A stretch of DNA of 64,000 nt from Takakia lepidozioides (GCA_030704615.1 CM060731.1:84114756-84178755); one strand, 5' to 3'; shown: positions 1 to 12,354, counted from the stretch's first letter. Program-made: numbers and translations. The notes: a model not told the origin generated them from the sequence alone.

Positions 1-232
1 AAATAGCCAACCATGAGTAGCCATAACTGCACAACTCCAATTCCAAGTAAATATAAGCATGCTTTCACCACCCATCAACACTGCCTCATGCCAGCATCAC
101 CTTCTTACAACTCTGTTGTTGACCCAGTTCCAACTAGACCTCCTTACAACCTATTCCATCAAACCTGAGGTCCCTAGCAAATAAAATAAGTTACAACCCC
201 CCTTTATCATATTACCAGTTCACCAGGATTCA

Positions 233-563
233 ATGTGACCTGCGATTCAAATCAACACCGGTGGCCAAAAACTGGCCACCATCAACACCACGAGACCCAG
301 TCATCTCCAGACCTGTAGGATCTATCCGATGGCTCCGAATGATGGATGATCCGACAAGTGACATGTCTCCTCCAGGACTGAGAGCTCTATTGGTGAGCTG
401 GGCCATTAGACTCCCCCCATGAACCCTCCCCTCAGGCAGCGTCAACGATGCCATGTCGAAAACTCCTTCATCGGAGGTTGAGGTCGGTGGCCGTGGGGGC
501 CGCCCATATCTGGGCTTATTGGCAGGCACACCAAGCATGTAGTATTTTCCCCTCTCCTGCATA
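233..563 (-). CDS. WRKY19-like gene, probable 3'-terminal exon
   Basis: The frame contains LPEGRVHGGSLMAQL. From family knowledge this closely resembles the conserved C-terminal LPEGRVHGGSLMAML motif of WRKY19-like/loricrin-like proteins. This ties the exon to the repeat exons 1-5 kb to the right on the same strand. The frame ends at a stop beginning near 232. The 5' boundary is uncertain: TTTCAG|G near 591 and ATGCAG|G near 563 are both possible acceptors. About 1 kb of intron, or a further small exon, separates it from 1563. No poly(A) signal was confidently identified downstream. Confidence 0.65.
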
Positions 564-1562
564 GAGAGGGGAACCAGCACCTGAAACCAGACATTCTTAC
601 ACTTTAGTACTACAAGCATGTAGTATTTTCAGTATGGCAACTTGAGCCTAGGGCCATTTCATATCGAGAAACACAACACAGAAAATGGTAGCAGATCTAG
701 AATATCAAATTACAGGCAGTACTTTGACAACTCAGCTGTCCATTTCCAAACTCTAAATAAGTGATGCTTTTGCAGCCCTGCTGCACTCAAGGGAATGAAC
801 AAGTTGCCTCTGTCAAGTCAGACTATACGCACAGATACTAACCTTCGGGGGAATAAGCGGCTGCTGAAAAGGAGAGAAGCCTGCTGGTGACAATAGAGAA
901 GTACTTCTTCCAGTAAGGCATTGTGATTCAATGTCCATAGCATTATATCCCATGCTACCCATTGCCTGAGAGCTCATAGCACTCTCTGAAATGCTCGAAC
1001 CTACTCTCGGCCATAACTCAATGGGTGAGTGCGTCGCGTGCAGAAGTGTGACCTCTGGTGCTGATCGGTTCCTTCCCCATGACTTATCCCTTGGACCTGC
1101 AACAGAAGACCTCTTTCAGAATCACTAGCAGTGAAAGACCAGCCTGTGGAGAATAATCCACAAAACAGACTGACAGAGGAATCGCTATCGTGCTATAGCT
1201 CTCCCTGCTTAGTGTGCTAAATCGTAGGCTTTGTAAGATCATATGCCACTCTAAGATCTTACACACTTTAGGAAGTAGAGTTCCGTGCTATCTACAGGTA
1301 TGTTACGAGTCCATGGATGCTCAACAGTTAATGCTGGATCACCAGACACATCCACGACTCAGATACGACAAAACACAGCACGATCAAGTCACACCAGCTG
1401 GAGGTGAGTGCACATGGGAGTTCCAACCCTCAGATGAGTAAAAAGAAGATGGAAAGAGCAACAGCTAAAAGAAGTGAACATGTGCCAGCTTTTTCCTCTT
1501 CACCAAGAGCATATGCCAGATCCTCTTGCAGATAGCTATGGAAAATGAACACAACCAAATAC

Positions 1563-2296
1563 CTGAAAAATTTGCACCCTTGGTTAGGCAGTTCTGAGTC
1601 TGCCTATCTGGACCACTGCCTGCAGGTCTGCTACTGCTAGCTGCTCCACCCAAACATGTGGGTGTGTTTGCACTCGGTGGACCCTGCCCCAAGCCTGAAA
1701 CTAAACCTCGAAAGAGTCCTGGGGCCAGGCCTGAAGTTACGGGGGGGCCAAGGGCGCCTGCTCCATGGACCCGCCGATCCTGGACTAGTGCACTGTGTGC
1801 CGCACAAAGGCCTGTTTTCCCCCTTGCAAACTTATCACAATGGGTTCCAATATCCCTGCCTCCAATTTCTCCCCTAAAAGAGTCTCCAAGACTCAAGCCT
1901 TTCCACTGGCATCGTTTTCCACCCCCGTGGGCCTTACAGAAATCAGTGCTTCCTTGGGCACTTTTGCCACATCCCTCCACCTTGCAGCGTTTCCCCCCAC
2001 CATGCCTCACACAAAATTCAGTCCGACCCCGTGCACTTTTAGCACATCCCTCAACAGCGCAACGTTTTCCACCACCATGTGCAACACAGTAAAGTGTACC
2101 CCCATGGACACTTTTGGTGCAAATTCCACCTCCATCAAACAGGCAGCGCTTTCCCCCACCATGTCCTTTACAGAGAGGGGTACTTCCCTCAGCACCTTTG
2201 TTACAGCCTGCAATAATGCATCGCTTTCCTCCTCCATGGGCTTTACAGAACATGGTGCTCCCCTGAGCCCCCTTTGAGCACCCTGTAAACTGACAC
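1563..2296 (-). CDS. WRKY19-like gene, third repeat exon (six HGGG units)
   Basis: The acceptor TTGCAG|G at 2297/2296 again completes an arginine codon. Six more units follow, one stretched (CLFDGGG-ICTKS) and the last degenerate (LCAAHSALVQD). The tail is rich in Gly and Pro, carries RRVHGAG, and resembles the family's post-repeat region. I place the end at donor CAG|GTATTT (1563/1562), because the frame beyond it runs into hydrophobic sequence with no family resemblance before a stop at 1465. With the two upstream exons the protein has about eleven units. Plus-strand open frames over this region are shadows of the GC-rich repeats. Confidence 0.8.
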
Positions 2297-2764
2297 CTGC
2301 AACATCCAATAAACAATGGAGAACCGGCAAACATATATCTTATTCGTCTTCCTTCTCATCTCATTTACTTTCTTCTGATTCAGCAAGACCCTTGGTTACA
2401 AAGTAAATATCACCATTCTGAGTACGCATATATTACCTGAACTTCAACACAAATACACCTTAGATACAAACAACCAGAGAATCATTTCCTTGCCAAAAGC
2501 AGATACTAAGATTAACAAACTGCTTTTATAAGCCAATGGTGCAGCTCTTCGCAACACCACACTTAATGGGCACATTCAGCCAATAGGCTGCTACATGTCA
2601 TTGTAGTGTAGCATCTCATAACCCCCAACTAACTTGGCCTCACATCACTTGCAGTTACATGGATGAGGCAGGGAAAAGAACCAAAAGCCAAATTGCCCTT
2701 TTCCTGAGAAGACGATCTGGAAATATGACTAGGGTAGTAGAACAAGATTTAATTAAACCCTTAC

Positions 2765-3064
2765 CTACGGCCACCACCATGTGAGATACAAAGACCCGAA
2801 TATCCCTCAGCACTTCTGGTGCAACCTTCAATTTGGCAGCGTTTGCCTCCCCCATGCCGGATACATAAGCCGGAGCGTCCGCGAGCAGCCTTGTCACAGC
2901 CTTCATTGCTACAGCGCCGGCCACCGCCGTGACCAATGCAGAAATCTGTTTTACCTTCGGCACTCTTGGTGCACCCCAGATTCTGGCAGCGCCGGCCCCC
3001 ACCATGGGCTTTACAGTAGACAGTGCGCCCCTCTGCCCCCTTGTTGCATCCATGCTTTTGGCAT
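2765..3064 (-). CDS. WRKY19-like gene, second repeat exon (four HGGG units)
   Basis: This exact 300-bp exon is bounded by acceptor CACGGGCAG|A and donor CCGTAG|GTAAGG. It encodes four tandem units of about 25 residues, each of the form C-x4-C-x-K/R-x-A-x-G-x4-C-x2-HGGG[KR]R. The regular Cys/His spacing suggests small zinc-binding or zinc-ribbon-like modules; metal binding is inferred. Both ends split the same arginine codon, so the exon is phase-symmetric and could be added or skipped without shifting the frame. Units vary between copies (KSAEGKTDF, KAARGRSGL), as expected of an old functional repeat and not a recent satellite. Confidence 0.82.
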
Positions 3065-4395
3065 CTGCCCGTGAGGTCATGCCAAGAAAAATTATACAGA
3101 TTATAAGATGTTTGCACGAGCTCTTGTAAGTGGTAAGTCACTTGAACCTTTTCAGTAGTAGGGAAGCTACAGTTCCTAAGGCTAGAACTTACATTCGATA
3201 ACCCCACCTCTAAGATCTCAGAAGGAGCAGCATGGCAACACTAGAAACATATCTTTCCTTTCCATTGTATGTACTTAGTTCCAGATGTACACAACAACTT
3301 ACCGGTGAAGATGTCAATACCTGCTCCCAAACCACCATGTATATGGGGAAAGGTTGTTAAATAATATGTTAGACACTGCTCTTCCAGGGCGATACAACAT
3401 TTGCTCTTTGAATCTTCTGTTATTTAAATAGAGGTCTTCCAGGTCTACTTCTTTTTCCACACCAGAGACTAGAATATTTGTCACAATTATTGAGAAAAGA
3501 GCTTAGAACATCTTGACCCGGGAAGAGTGTTGCGAAACGAGACAAGGCATAAGTTACAGTGCCGGACCCTCAAAAGGTAGGCACTTGATAATCGGTGGGT
3601 TTCTGATGAGGGCCACTCAGCAGCCCAATTCTCTCAAGGTCCACAAGGAGAGATAAACAGTGAACCAGAAAACCCCCACAAGATGACTGATTGACCCAGT
3701 ATCCCCTATTGGCTATTTCACAAACAACCAGCATACACCTATGTTGAGACAACCATTTCTAAGGGGGTCAAGTGCCCCAATCACCGGGCCATCTGCTGGT
3801 TGCTTCTTTACTTGCAGTTACATACCACTATTTGTTGGTCATATATTTGTTAGTGGAACCTTTACTGCATTGATGTTATTGTTTTCACAGATCCAATATT
3901 ATGAGGTTTGACCATATGAAAATGCTCAGGTCCAGTCCATGCTCACAGAAAAGTCCACCCTGCAAAGCACAGCCTTACAACAAACTAAGACCCAAAGCAG
4001 CTGGGCAGTAAACTCCATACATCTCAAGTTAACACCTGTGACTATCTAGACCTCTAATGGCAATGCCTAAATAATGATTCCCAGCTGCTGCCACCACTGG
4101 CACCTACTGTTAAGTCCTTAACAGTCAAGTGTTAACACTAATAAAACAGGACAAGTTGTTGCATGGATAAGGCCGCACTTTGATGCAAGTCCCTTAGTAG
4201 CTCTTAACTGCAGAGTCAGAATGCTAACTTTGTCATGACACATGCAAGCATGTCCTATACACAGGGAATGAAAAATGACAGATTAGCAGAAGCGCCAATA
4301 TGCCTGCAGAGATTGTCAGCTGATGCCTCAAAACATGCCTACTGGCGGCTATGGAGATCCTCAGAAAAAATCAAGAATTGCATATATTCACTAAC

Positions 4396-5471
4396 CTACG
4401 GCCACCCCCATGGGCTATGCACAATCCCGAAGCGCCTCTCGGTCCCTTGCCACACCCTCTGAATTTGCAAACTTTGGGTGCTCGATCCGAATGCCCGAAT
4501 GCGGCACTTGTACAAGTTGGGCCACCACCTGTGGATGCTTGCAGGCTCACTGAAAAATCTTGCTCTCCAACATCTTCCTCAGTATGCTGCTTCCCAGATG
4601 TCACTTCAATATGGCTTGTATCGTAAGGCATTGACGGAATGATACAGGCACCCATCAACAATGATGGCATATAACCACCAGATCTTAACCGAGCAGAAGT
4701 GGACCCTTCGTCCACAACGGGGACATCACCTGCTACCCCTTCATAATCCCCTCTATTGTCTGCTGACATATCACTTGGCCTCAGACCCAACAACATACCA
4801 GCCCCGTTTTCATACTCCCTGCCAGTTAGGGACTCCATCAAATGCCTGTAGCCATTTCTAGGAGGGCCAAGCCCAAGATGGGTGCCCGCATCTTTCTCAA
4901 TACGACTATCACCATGCCTCCCTCTTGCTTGCCAGGCTAGTCCTCCACCACTGCCAGCTGCTGCATGTGACTTCCCCAAGCTACCCAGCTGTAGCAGCTC
5001 GCCAGGTTCCACAGCCAGCCCACCAGGAGCCATTCCAACTGTCTGTGATCTCTCACCAGCAGCAGTACCGTAGTTAAATGACTTGTCATTATAGATGCTG
5101 TCTAAGTTACCAGAAATCAGTCGGAAACTCATCAGTGGGAATTCCTCCTGCGCTCCTCTGGAACTATCCGTCTGTCCTAATTCTAACACGATCGAAGCCT
5201 CTGTTTCCTCATCCCCCTGATCGGACATGTGTGCTGCCCTCTTTCTTTTCAGGCTCTTACTTGAGCCATGAATCCTGCTTCCCTGCTGACAATCATCTAT
5301 CAGCCCATGTGACCTTTCCTTTGAGAAATGGTCACTGGTCACTGTATCCAAGTTCAGGCTCAAAATCGTCTCATGAGTTTGTTGTTCTGGTATGCCACAG
5401 TTAGTGCTGGGACTTTCTCTTCCAATTGAGAGTCTAGTCATTGGCAAATTGGCCATCACATTGCTCAGCAT
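4396..5471 (-). CDS. WRKY19-like / loricrin-like repeat protein, large 5' exon
   Basis: This exon encodes a hydrophilic Ser/Glu/Gly-rich N-terminal region of about 330 residues with a basic patch (LKRKRAAH), a possible nuclear signal. It ends in the first zinc-binding-like unit, C-x4-C-x10-C-x2-HGGGRR. The splice donor CGTAG|GTTAGT lies at 4396/4395. The next exon (3064) restores the frame as ...GGGRRC. The family is plant-specific and often named 'probable WRKY transcription factor 19' or loricrin-like because of the HGGG repeats; no WRKY domain is visible. Its molecular role is not established. The first in-frame ATG is near 5471. The frame is open upstream without another ATG to a stop near 5545, so more 5' exon sequence may be spliced on. 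The unit signature makes the family call strong; the start is uncertain. Confidence 0.8.
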
Positions 5472-5499
5472 GGCCTCCTTGCCAGATGCTCTTGACACA

Positions 5500-8400
5500 A
5501 ACCCAGCCCCACCTCCCTCAGATCTTGATTCAGGAAGGGTTTACGGGGACAGAGATATGACAGCCTCATCTAAAAGAGCATACCTCCTCTTATTCCTTGC
5601 ATGAGAACCCTGTGGTGGCGCAAGGAACTGCACCATGAAACAAATAATAAGATAAAGTTCATAAATCGCACACAGATCTTACAAAAACTGAACACTTTCA
5701 TCCTATAGGAACTTGCCATCCAGGCAGCGCCTTTCAGATTAAACTCACAGCCATCAACCACCAACATACACTGACAGGGGAAAGAAATACACAGGTACAG
5801 CGTTACATTGTTGTGACCTCCTGGTAACCCTCTGAAAATCTTGTCCCTTTACTCGATGAGGGGAAGACTTTTGGGGTGTCTGGGGTGTCAGTCACGACGG
5901 CCTGTGATTCCAGAGAACAACACCCTGAAATTGTTCGCTAACAAAGCCTCAGATATCCCTCCAGAACAACACCAATGGATCTGCTAGTTATGAGTGACTG
6001 CACTACCAACCATTTTCTTCGCAGCTAACAGCAGCGCATCCTCCACACGACTGCACAACTAACAAAGAAGTGCACGTCGTGAGGTTACCCTCTCCTGACA
6101 ACATCGTACTGGAAACAGCATGAATGATTTCACTCACATAACCAAGGAGTCCTCTAGAAAAACGTACCTTCAGGCATATTGCTCACCATCACCCCCTGAT
6201 GCACTTTCAGTGCAGCTAAAGCCCAAACCATCAATATCAAACCAAAAAAACGATTAAGAACGCCTGCTTCCATCGGGCGACCGTGCAATCATAACCCAGT
6301 GAAAATTCACAAAACCTAAGGCTCCTCCATGATATTTCAGCTGATAAAAAGGAAGTTCCCGAAAGTCTGACCGTCTGTTTATGAATGTCAAACAACAAGC
6401 CCTATGATGCAAGAAAGCCGTCCCCTTCTCCACGCCTGCAGTTTTGAGATGGTAGTCATTTCTAGTGCAAAACCATATATCGACCCACTGGCATATGCCA
6501 GAGAAGTGTGCAGGTCAAAGTTTCACAAAGTTGCAATGGCCCCAGATCATTGACACACTCATTTGATATCCAAAAAGACTGGTCAAGAAATGGCCAAATA
6601 TAGAAACCCAAACCAAGGCAGTCACGCGGAGAGATTCTCAGATAGAGAGAGATATAGAACGTTCCGACCTAGCCCTTACTCATTAGGTCACGGAGAGAAC
6701 GTGACATAAGCTTAAGTGCTGCGATAGGACTTGCTTGTCGCTAATGGCACTGCCAAATGAAACGAGACTGTCAAAGGGAAAACACGGGTAGGGCAAATGT
6801 TAATGAAGCAATAAAAAGTAGGAAGGGAGTCGCGGTCGCTCGCAAGCTCTGCTGATTCCTGCTCTCTTCATTGATGGACATGGTTATGACTTATGACCTT
6901 GTCTACTCGAAAAGGTACAAAATTTTGCATTATAATATATTTGTAATCCAGTGTACCTCTATAAAGGTAATATTCAATATCAAAAGGAAACTGGAGCACT
7001 TTTGCCGATGGGTTAAATTCGAGGACAGAAAGTTGGATATAGCAAAAGAAGTGCAGAATAATGTGACAGTTCCAAGACTTACTCTTAGAAAAATCATTAT
7101 CAACTTCATTGTCGTCAAGTGCATCCTCTCATTGCACTACAACCTCTGTCTATGTGGCCGAAGAAGACCCCTCCTAGAGTGGAACGATGACATTGGTGAA
7201 AACTTCGAAGTCTCCCTCCATCCCAAACAGGTTCATCCCGGAAGCCTTGCACGCATGCATGAAACGAAGCACTTGTAGGATGCACATGGAATTGTCTTAA
7301 ATGAGGGGTGGAAGAGCATTTAAATTTGAAGGTCTCGAGAAGATGTGAACTAATTTGTCAACAAAGATAGATCAACCACGTAACTCCCACTGAAGTTGCA
7401 GGTCTTTATCAAAGTCTACATCAAAGGCGGGCTTTTCTCCCGAGCCCCTCTCCAAGGAACACCATTGGGCCTCCTCAAACTCCGGTTTGATCAACATAAT
7501 TATAGGGTGCGTCGTCCACGTAAGACCCACAGTTACGATCAATGAAGCACCTCACCTTAGAGATCTCAAAGTTCCTGATAAAAGAAGGACTGGATTCTTG
7601 ACGAATGCTAAAGATGCAAATCGCATCAAAGAGCCTAGTCTGTAGGAGTAATCACCAAAGACCGTGTGAAGACCATGCACCACAAAAATCGTCACCGTCT
7701 TTTGCTTTGAGAGCAGGGGTTGGGACACAAAAAGGGCTAGCCCTGTGGTGGAGGCAGTGGCAGCAGTGGGGCTTGAATGACCCTTGAGTGGCCAAGGCAC
7801 TCAAGGGGGCGGAGGCGCTCACTAAGGTAGAGCCCCGCAACGGTGGGGGCTCTGAGTGGGGTGGTCATAGCGTAGGGAGTCGTAGTGGGAATGGCATATG
7901 ACTCACTGCGGGGTTGAGGCCTTGAGGCGGGAGTCGTGGGAGAGTAGTCTTGGGGCTCACCATGGGGACATTGAGGCCGTGGTGGGTGGACCAAGACTCC
8001 CGCGACTCATCACAAGGAGTCGAGGGTTTGGTGGTAGTGCACCAAAAATGGGGATTGGCTACTTGTGAGACCCCCGCCGACACCTATAGAAGTATTTATA
8101 GGGAGTAGCAACCTGAGAACAGTACAAGCCCATTAAGCAAAGAAAGCTAGTAAAGCGAGCGAGCGAGTCAAAAAACGACCAAGTGTTGAAAGCTATTCCG
8201 GATTGCCTACAACCATAGGGATTTTTCACGTAGCCCACGTAGTCAAGGGTTGTTTGGGAGAGTAAATGGGGACCATTATGCTCTAGCGAGCAGCCGAAGC
8301 TCCAAGTCCACCGGGGGACCAATTTGGGAATTAGACGCGCACACCAAAGCAAGTAATTATAACTTGAGGGGGACTTTACCGAAAATGAAAAGCAGACCAG

Positions 8401-8560
8401 ATTGGAAAACGATGTGAACTGTTTTCCCAAGTCAGTGAAGGAGCACCTTGGTAATTTCTCCTCCGAGTCTCTATCGTAGGGATGCAGCTTTTGTTAACAA
8501 AATTATGCTCTCTCGATAAATCAATTCTAGAAGAGTGAGGTTATGCATTGTATGGACGAT
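5500..8560. other. Non-coding upstream / intergenic region
   Basis: I see no supportable gene. The first 1.3 kb is probably the 5' flank or 5' UTR introns of the minus-strand repeat-protein gene. From about 7737 to 8060 the DNA is GC-rich with many gagtcgtggg/ccactcaagg-type runs. These give proline-rich open frames in several registers with no family resemblance. A 123-codon minus frame at 8059-8430 is unassigned and may be a decayed retroelement LTR. Nothing here has the signature of an RNA gene. Confidence 0.5.
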
Positions 8561-8568
8561 CACGTGAC

Positions 8569-9534
8569 TTAGGTCCTGTCACTTGAACAAAAATAAAAGT
8601 GGGCAGTGAATCCAGTGTCTTGTTTTGTTTTAAAACCCGAGGCTTGGCAAAAGGCATGTAGTGTTTCCCCGGCTGAGTTCAGATTTTCCACTGTGGCTTG
8701 AAGCACGAGAAATGTATCATCAACAAACATTGAGTCAATGAGATAAGTGGGTTGTCTTGTAATGTAGTTTGAGATACGGAGGCCTTTAATGCTTTGGTTT
8801 TGCTCCAGGAGATAGCCAAGGGTTTCGGTCACCACCAGAAAAAAGAATGGGGCCACCCTTGGTGGATAGATCGCTGCAAAGGGAAGGAACTAGAGATATA
8901 GCCATTAACAATGACTATGCTTGAAGAGGTAGTCAGTAGAATCTGGACCCATCTGCAGAAATCTGATGGGAAACCAATCTTTGCCAAGGCTGTGAGGAGG
9001 AAGGGCCATTCTACCCTATCGAAAGTTTTTTTGAAATCCAACAGTAGCATCGCTATGGCTTGGTTGGATCTGGAAGCAAAGTCAGGAACCTCTTGTGCTA
9101 AAAGCAGACTATCCATGATGAATCTCCCTTTTATGAACCCAGTTTGGTTGGGACGGATTAGAGAAGAGAGGCTGTAATCTAAGAGCCAGGGCTTTCACAA
9201 TTATTTTATATGCCACATTCAACAGGGTGATTGGTCTGTAGTTAGAGATATTGGTTCTATCACCCTTTTTGTACAACAGGGTGATGACATCCTATGACAT
9301 GGCTGGAGGCATGGAGCCTTGTTGAAATAGATGGTTTGGCATATTCGTGAAATCGGTGGAAATGTTTGACCACATCGCCTTGTAGAACTCAACAGAAAGC
9401 CCATCCATCCCCGGGGATTTGTTATTTTGGAGTTTTTCCAGTGCCTCCTCCAACTCAGAATCAGTAAATTCCCCCTCTAGAGATGAAGCTTTCTGACCCG
9501 AGAGGATAGTAGGTGTGTGGGCTAGACAAGCCAT
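8569..9534 (-). pseudogene. L1-like LINE ORF2, reverse transcriptase part (broken)
   Basis: Overlapping minus-strand frames give the plant L1-type RT in order: LEKLQNNKSPGMDGLSVEFY (fingers), AIAMLLLDFKKTFDRVEW (motif A, first catalytic Asp), and DSMFVDDTFLVL (motif C, FVDD). Several frameshifts lie between the pieces and the C-terminal zinc region is missing. The element is therefore dead and 3'-truncated at about 8560. RT copies LINE RNA at the nicked target in living elements. The endonuclease lies to the right on the same strand, but the linker between them reads on the opposite strand. Confidence 0.85.
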
Positions 9535-9550
9535 CTAGGAGGGAGATGGA

Positions 9551-10087
9551 GTGAGGTCTATCATGTCACTCTTGATAGCAAAACTCAAAGCTGTGAATGT
9601 AGAGAGCCAAAAAATGAGCCTAGCCCTTGCAGTTATCAGGAAAAGAAAAGTAGTTGCCTTGACAAAATGCCTGAAAGTCTGTCAGTCGAGATTGGAGCCA
9701 ACCAGATGTGATGAATATACATACCGTACCTATGTCGAGGCCAGATGTAACCTTGACATCCACCACAAAATTCAGGAAAGAAAGCTCAAGTTGCAGGCTG
9801 GGGTTAATTGGTCTACCAAGGGCGAAAAAATAACGAATTGTTTTTTCGACAAGACTCGACTTCGCAGGGCAGCTCAAACCATCACAGAGCTCATTGACCA
9901 TCCTTCTGGCTTATTTGCCATGATCCCCAAAGCTATGGCCGAACTTTCCAGGAAACATTTCGAGCTTTCAGTGGGATTTTGGTTGGGTAGCCCAACCCTG
10001 GCCCAGGCTTGCCAAAGACCCTGTTTAAAGGAAGGCCGCTTCAGCAGCAAGTTGTTGATTTTAAACATGCCTCTGCCCCGACGCTGA
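9551..10087 (+). pseudogene. LINE ORF2 linker segment in reversed orientation
   Basis: This 178-codon plus-strand frame resembles the segment that normally joins endonuclease to RT in plant L1 elements. It is a charged helical stretch followed by WSTKGEKITNCFF and RRAAQTITELIDHPSGL, matching the family pattern W-x-x-GEK-T-x-x-F-F...RR...I-x-x-L-x-D-x-x-G. RT (from 9534 down) and endonuclease (from about 10085 up) both read on the minus strand and abut it closely. The simplest reading is an in-place inversion of about 540 bp inside one LINE. The opposite-strand frame at 9620-9901 has no such motifs. Confidence 0.65.
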
Positions 10088-10680
10088 GAGTCTGGGAATT
10101 GTACTGACAGACCGAGAGACTATGGTTTTGCATATAAGAGAACCAGTGATCCATCTCTTCAGGATTGGGGTTGTAAGATCCCAGGCCCCTTCTATCCTCC
10201 GGGGCTTCCACCATATTAAAGTCACTAGATAAAATCCAGCTGTCAATGGAGGGCTGGTGTCTCATTTTTGTATTGAGAGTGATCCAGAAATCAGCACGCT
10301 CAGCTGATGTGTTTGGTGCATAGATATTCACTAATCCTATTGAGCCCGAATTGTTGGGAAGGGTAAGCGAACAAAATTGAATTCTACCTGGGAGCCAAGT
10401 GGAGTTTGCGAAAAGATATGGTTGAAGGGAGGGAGATAAGAGTATTACAGTCACCCCCCCTTGTACCCTCAGAAGTGGGTTTCCACATGGCATTGGCCAG
10501 AGGCCACATGTGGTCTGTGAGATGGTCTATTTTAGCCTGATCCAGTTTGTGCTCCTACAGGAAGACCACCGAATCGTTTGAGAGGAAGGGGGCGAGCCAG
10601 TTTTTCATTTTCACCCTTTTGAGGGAAGCTGAGTCTACCCCAAGGCCTCTGAGATTCCAAGAGTGAAGATTAAGTATCAT
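10085..10680 (-). pseudogene. L1-like LINE ORF2, endonuclease domain (broken)
   Basis: The ATG at 10680 opens a frame reading NLHSWNLRGLG, the standard N-terminus of L1 apurinic-type endonucleases (WNxRGL). It continues with VVFL-stop-EHKL, where the family has FLQE[HT]K, so a nonsense change sits at 10555-10557. After a frame change come LVNIYAPN and WILSSDFNMV, corresponding to the catalytic NVYAP and GDFN blocks (GD replaced by SD here). The domain would nick target DNA in an active element. With the stop and frameshifts this copy is a pseudogene. Confidence 0.82.
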
Positions 10681-11160
10681 AAGGAGAGAGAGGTAGGCTT
10701 GGACTGTGAGTCAGATTTGATGGCCTACAAGGTCGGAAGGAGAACTGAACTCTGCGGTGACGGGGCCTGAAAGATGTGACCCATACAAATGGATCTCGGG
10801 GATTTTGGCTCTTTTTGCAGACTTGTATGAAAATACCTCTAATGGTAGGAGGCTGAGGGTTGTCAGGCACAGTCCGAAACTGGTCAGCGGGGACTCTTGA
10901 TATTGAAATGGTTAGAATCTGAACCCCCTTCGGGAAGTAGAGAAAAGATGTGGGCCGTACTTGGGCTTTCCAAAGACACAAGTAATAATGTCATGCCTGC
11001 AGAACCAGAAGACAGTCGTTGTTGCCTCTACCAACTTTGCACAAACAAATCTTCCCGTGAAACAAGGAGTAGGGACTGCCCCAACTGGGTTCCTCCTTAT
11101 CATCTCTCCACACCATTGTCGTGCAATGCTAGAGGATTTGGAAATATATTTTAATTCATA
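10681..11160 (-). other. Possible LINE 5' region / ORF1 remnant
   Basis: Minus-strand frames of 87 and 103 codons end just upstream of the LINE ORF2 start, where ORF1 should lie. They are rich in Phe, Arg and Cys and show no convincing zinc knuckle or RRM. I treat them as a decayed ORF1 or 5' UTR of the LINE and assign no function. Confidence 0.3.
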
Positions 11161-11464
11161 AATATAATATGCCACGTGGACGGGGACAGTGCACGTCGAT
11201 CTTGAGTGGTTAAAGACACCTCATTGCTTTGTACCACTTTGACAGTGGTGGAGAGTGGGTGGTGAAAGATACTGCAGTAATTGGAACCACTATTCTAGTG
11301 GTTGCTCATGAGTGGTTGCCTACAGACAAGTGATTGGTACCACTTTTTGGGTGATACATGAAAAATTTTAAGTGGTTTGTGCAGCTATGACAGACTTTGA
11401 AAAACAGACAAGTGGCCAGACCATTGTGGCATGATGCTATTGAACAAATGGTTCCAACAATAAA
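11160..11464. repeat. AGTGGT/ACCACT-rich subterminal repeat region of CACTA-1
   Basis: Short motifs of the type agtggt, gtggttg and accact recur about a dozen times in both orientations over 300 bp. They lie directly beyond the C-terminal Tnp2-associated exon. CACTA elements carry such short subterminal repeats as transposase-binding sites, which fits this position. I could not fix the terminal inverted repeat or the target duplication. Confidence 0.5.
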
Positions 11465-12235
11465 CTTTATTCTGAATCTGAAACATATTCGTCACCCTCC
11501 GAATCACTTTGCTCAACTGGAATAGCGGTTGGTTGCACAAACGCCGCTTGAATGGTAGCCAACATAGCCAGGTCTTCTTTATTTAGAGCCGTGGCACCAT
11601 CTAATGACCTAGGTATTGGCTGATCTGATAAGGTGGATGGTGCCAAGGCCATCGAAATCTGCATTTTCTCCAATGTCACATTGATCTATGTCCACCACAA
11701 TCCTTTTTGCTCTTGGATCCTTCCGAAGGACTACCTTCCACTCCGAACTTGGGGACTCATCCGAAAAGAACACATGTTCAACTTGAGATGGAAAGATGAA
11801 CGGCTGATCATTGGCGGGTAACATCCTCCCAAAATTTACAAGTAGAAAACCATACGAATCCCGCTTCATTGTAGCATTTTGTCCAACAAGGTTGGCCCTC
11901 ACCCAAGCACAACAAAATACAATGGGGTGCACTCGTCCATAATCCAATTTGAAGATCTCTTTGATGACCCCAACGTACTCCAATGGTGACATGACTGGAT
12001 TTCTATCACGCACACTATTTCTGCTTTGTTGCTGGAAGACGGATGCAACTTCGGAATCAAAAGAGACAAGAAGACCACTCTCCGTGTCATCCACTCGATA
12101 ATGATTTCCATACGCCTTCATGCCACGAAATGAAGCTAATCTCAATGAGGGGGGAGTAGACAAATGGACTGCAATCTGTCGGAATGTTCCTGAAATGGTG
12201 TCACCAATTGCAGGATCTGTTGCAATGTTCATTTA
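11465..12235 (-). pseudogene. CACTA-1 Tnp2 C-terminal exon (DUF4216-type)
   Basis: This 207-codon frame and its continuation match the C-terminal DUF4216-like domain of plant CACTA Tnp2 proteins: GMKAYGNHYRV, YVGVIKEIFKLDYG, FCCAWVRANL, KRDSYGFLLVNFGRMLP and VEHVFFSDE. Each block has a counterpart in CACTA-2 at 27290-27700 (AYGNHFRV, YVGVVREILQLQYG, DEYGFLLVDFDRMLP). It ends in an acidic tail (SDSEGDEYVSDSE), as CACTA-2 does (SSSDEDDY). It is on the minus strand, whereas the preceding exon of the same protein is on the plus strand. Confidence 0.85.
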
Positions 12236-12354
12236 CAAGTCATTCTGCTCACTCAACCAGTGGTTTTCAAAGTATCATTCATGCTAGGTATTTTTTGCAA
12301 AGTAATGCAACACTTCATTGCTAACATGAGTCATTCTTGTTGCCATTTTGTGAT

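Noticed and set aside
1656-2277. Three plus-strand open frames over the WRKY19-like exon
   Set aside because: They are antisense shadows; the minus frame carries the conserved HGGG units and splice sites.
7737-8083. Proline-rich protein genes on the minus strand
   Set aside because: Several overlapping frames are open because of GC-rich repeats; none has a motif or clear start and splice context.
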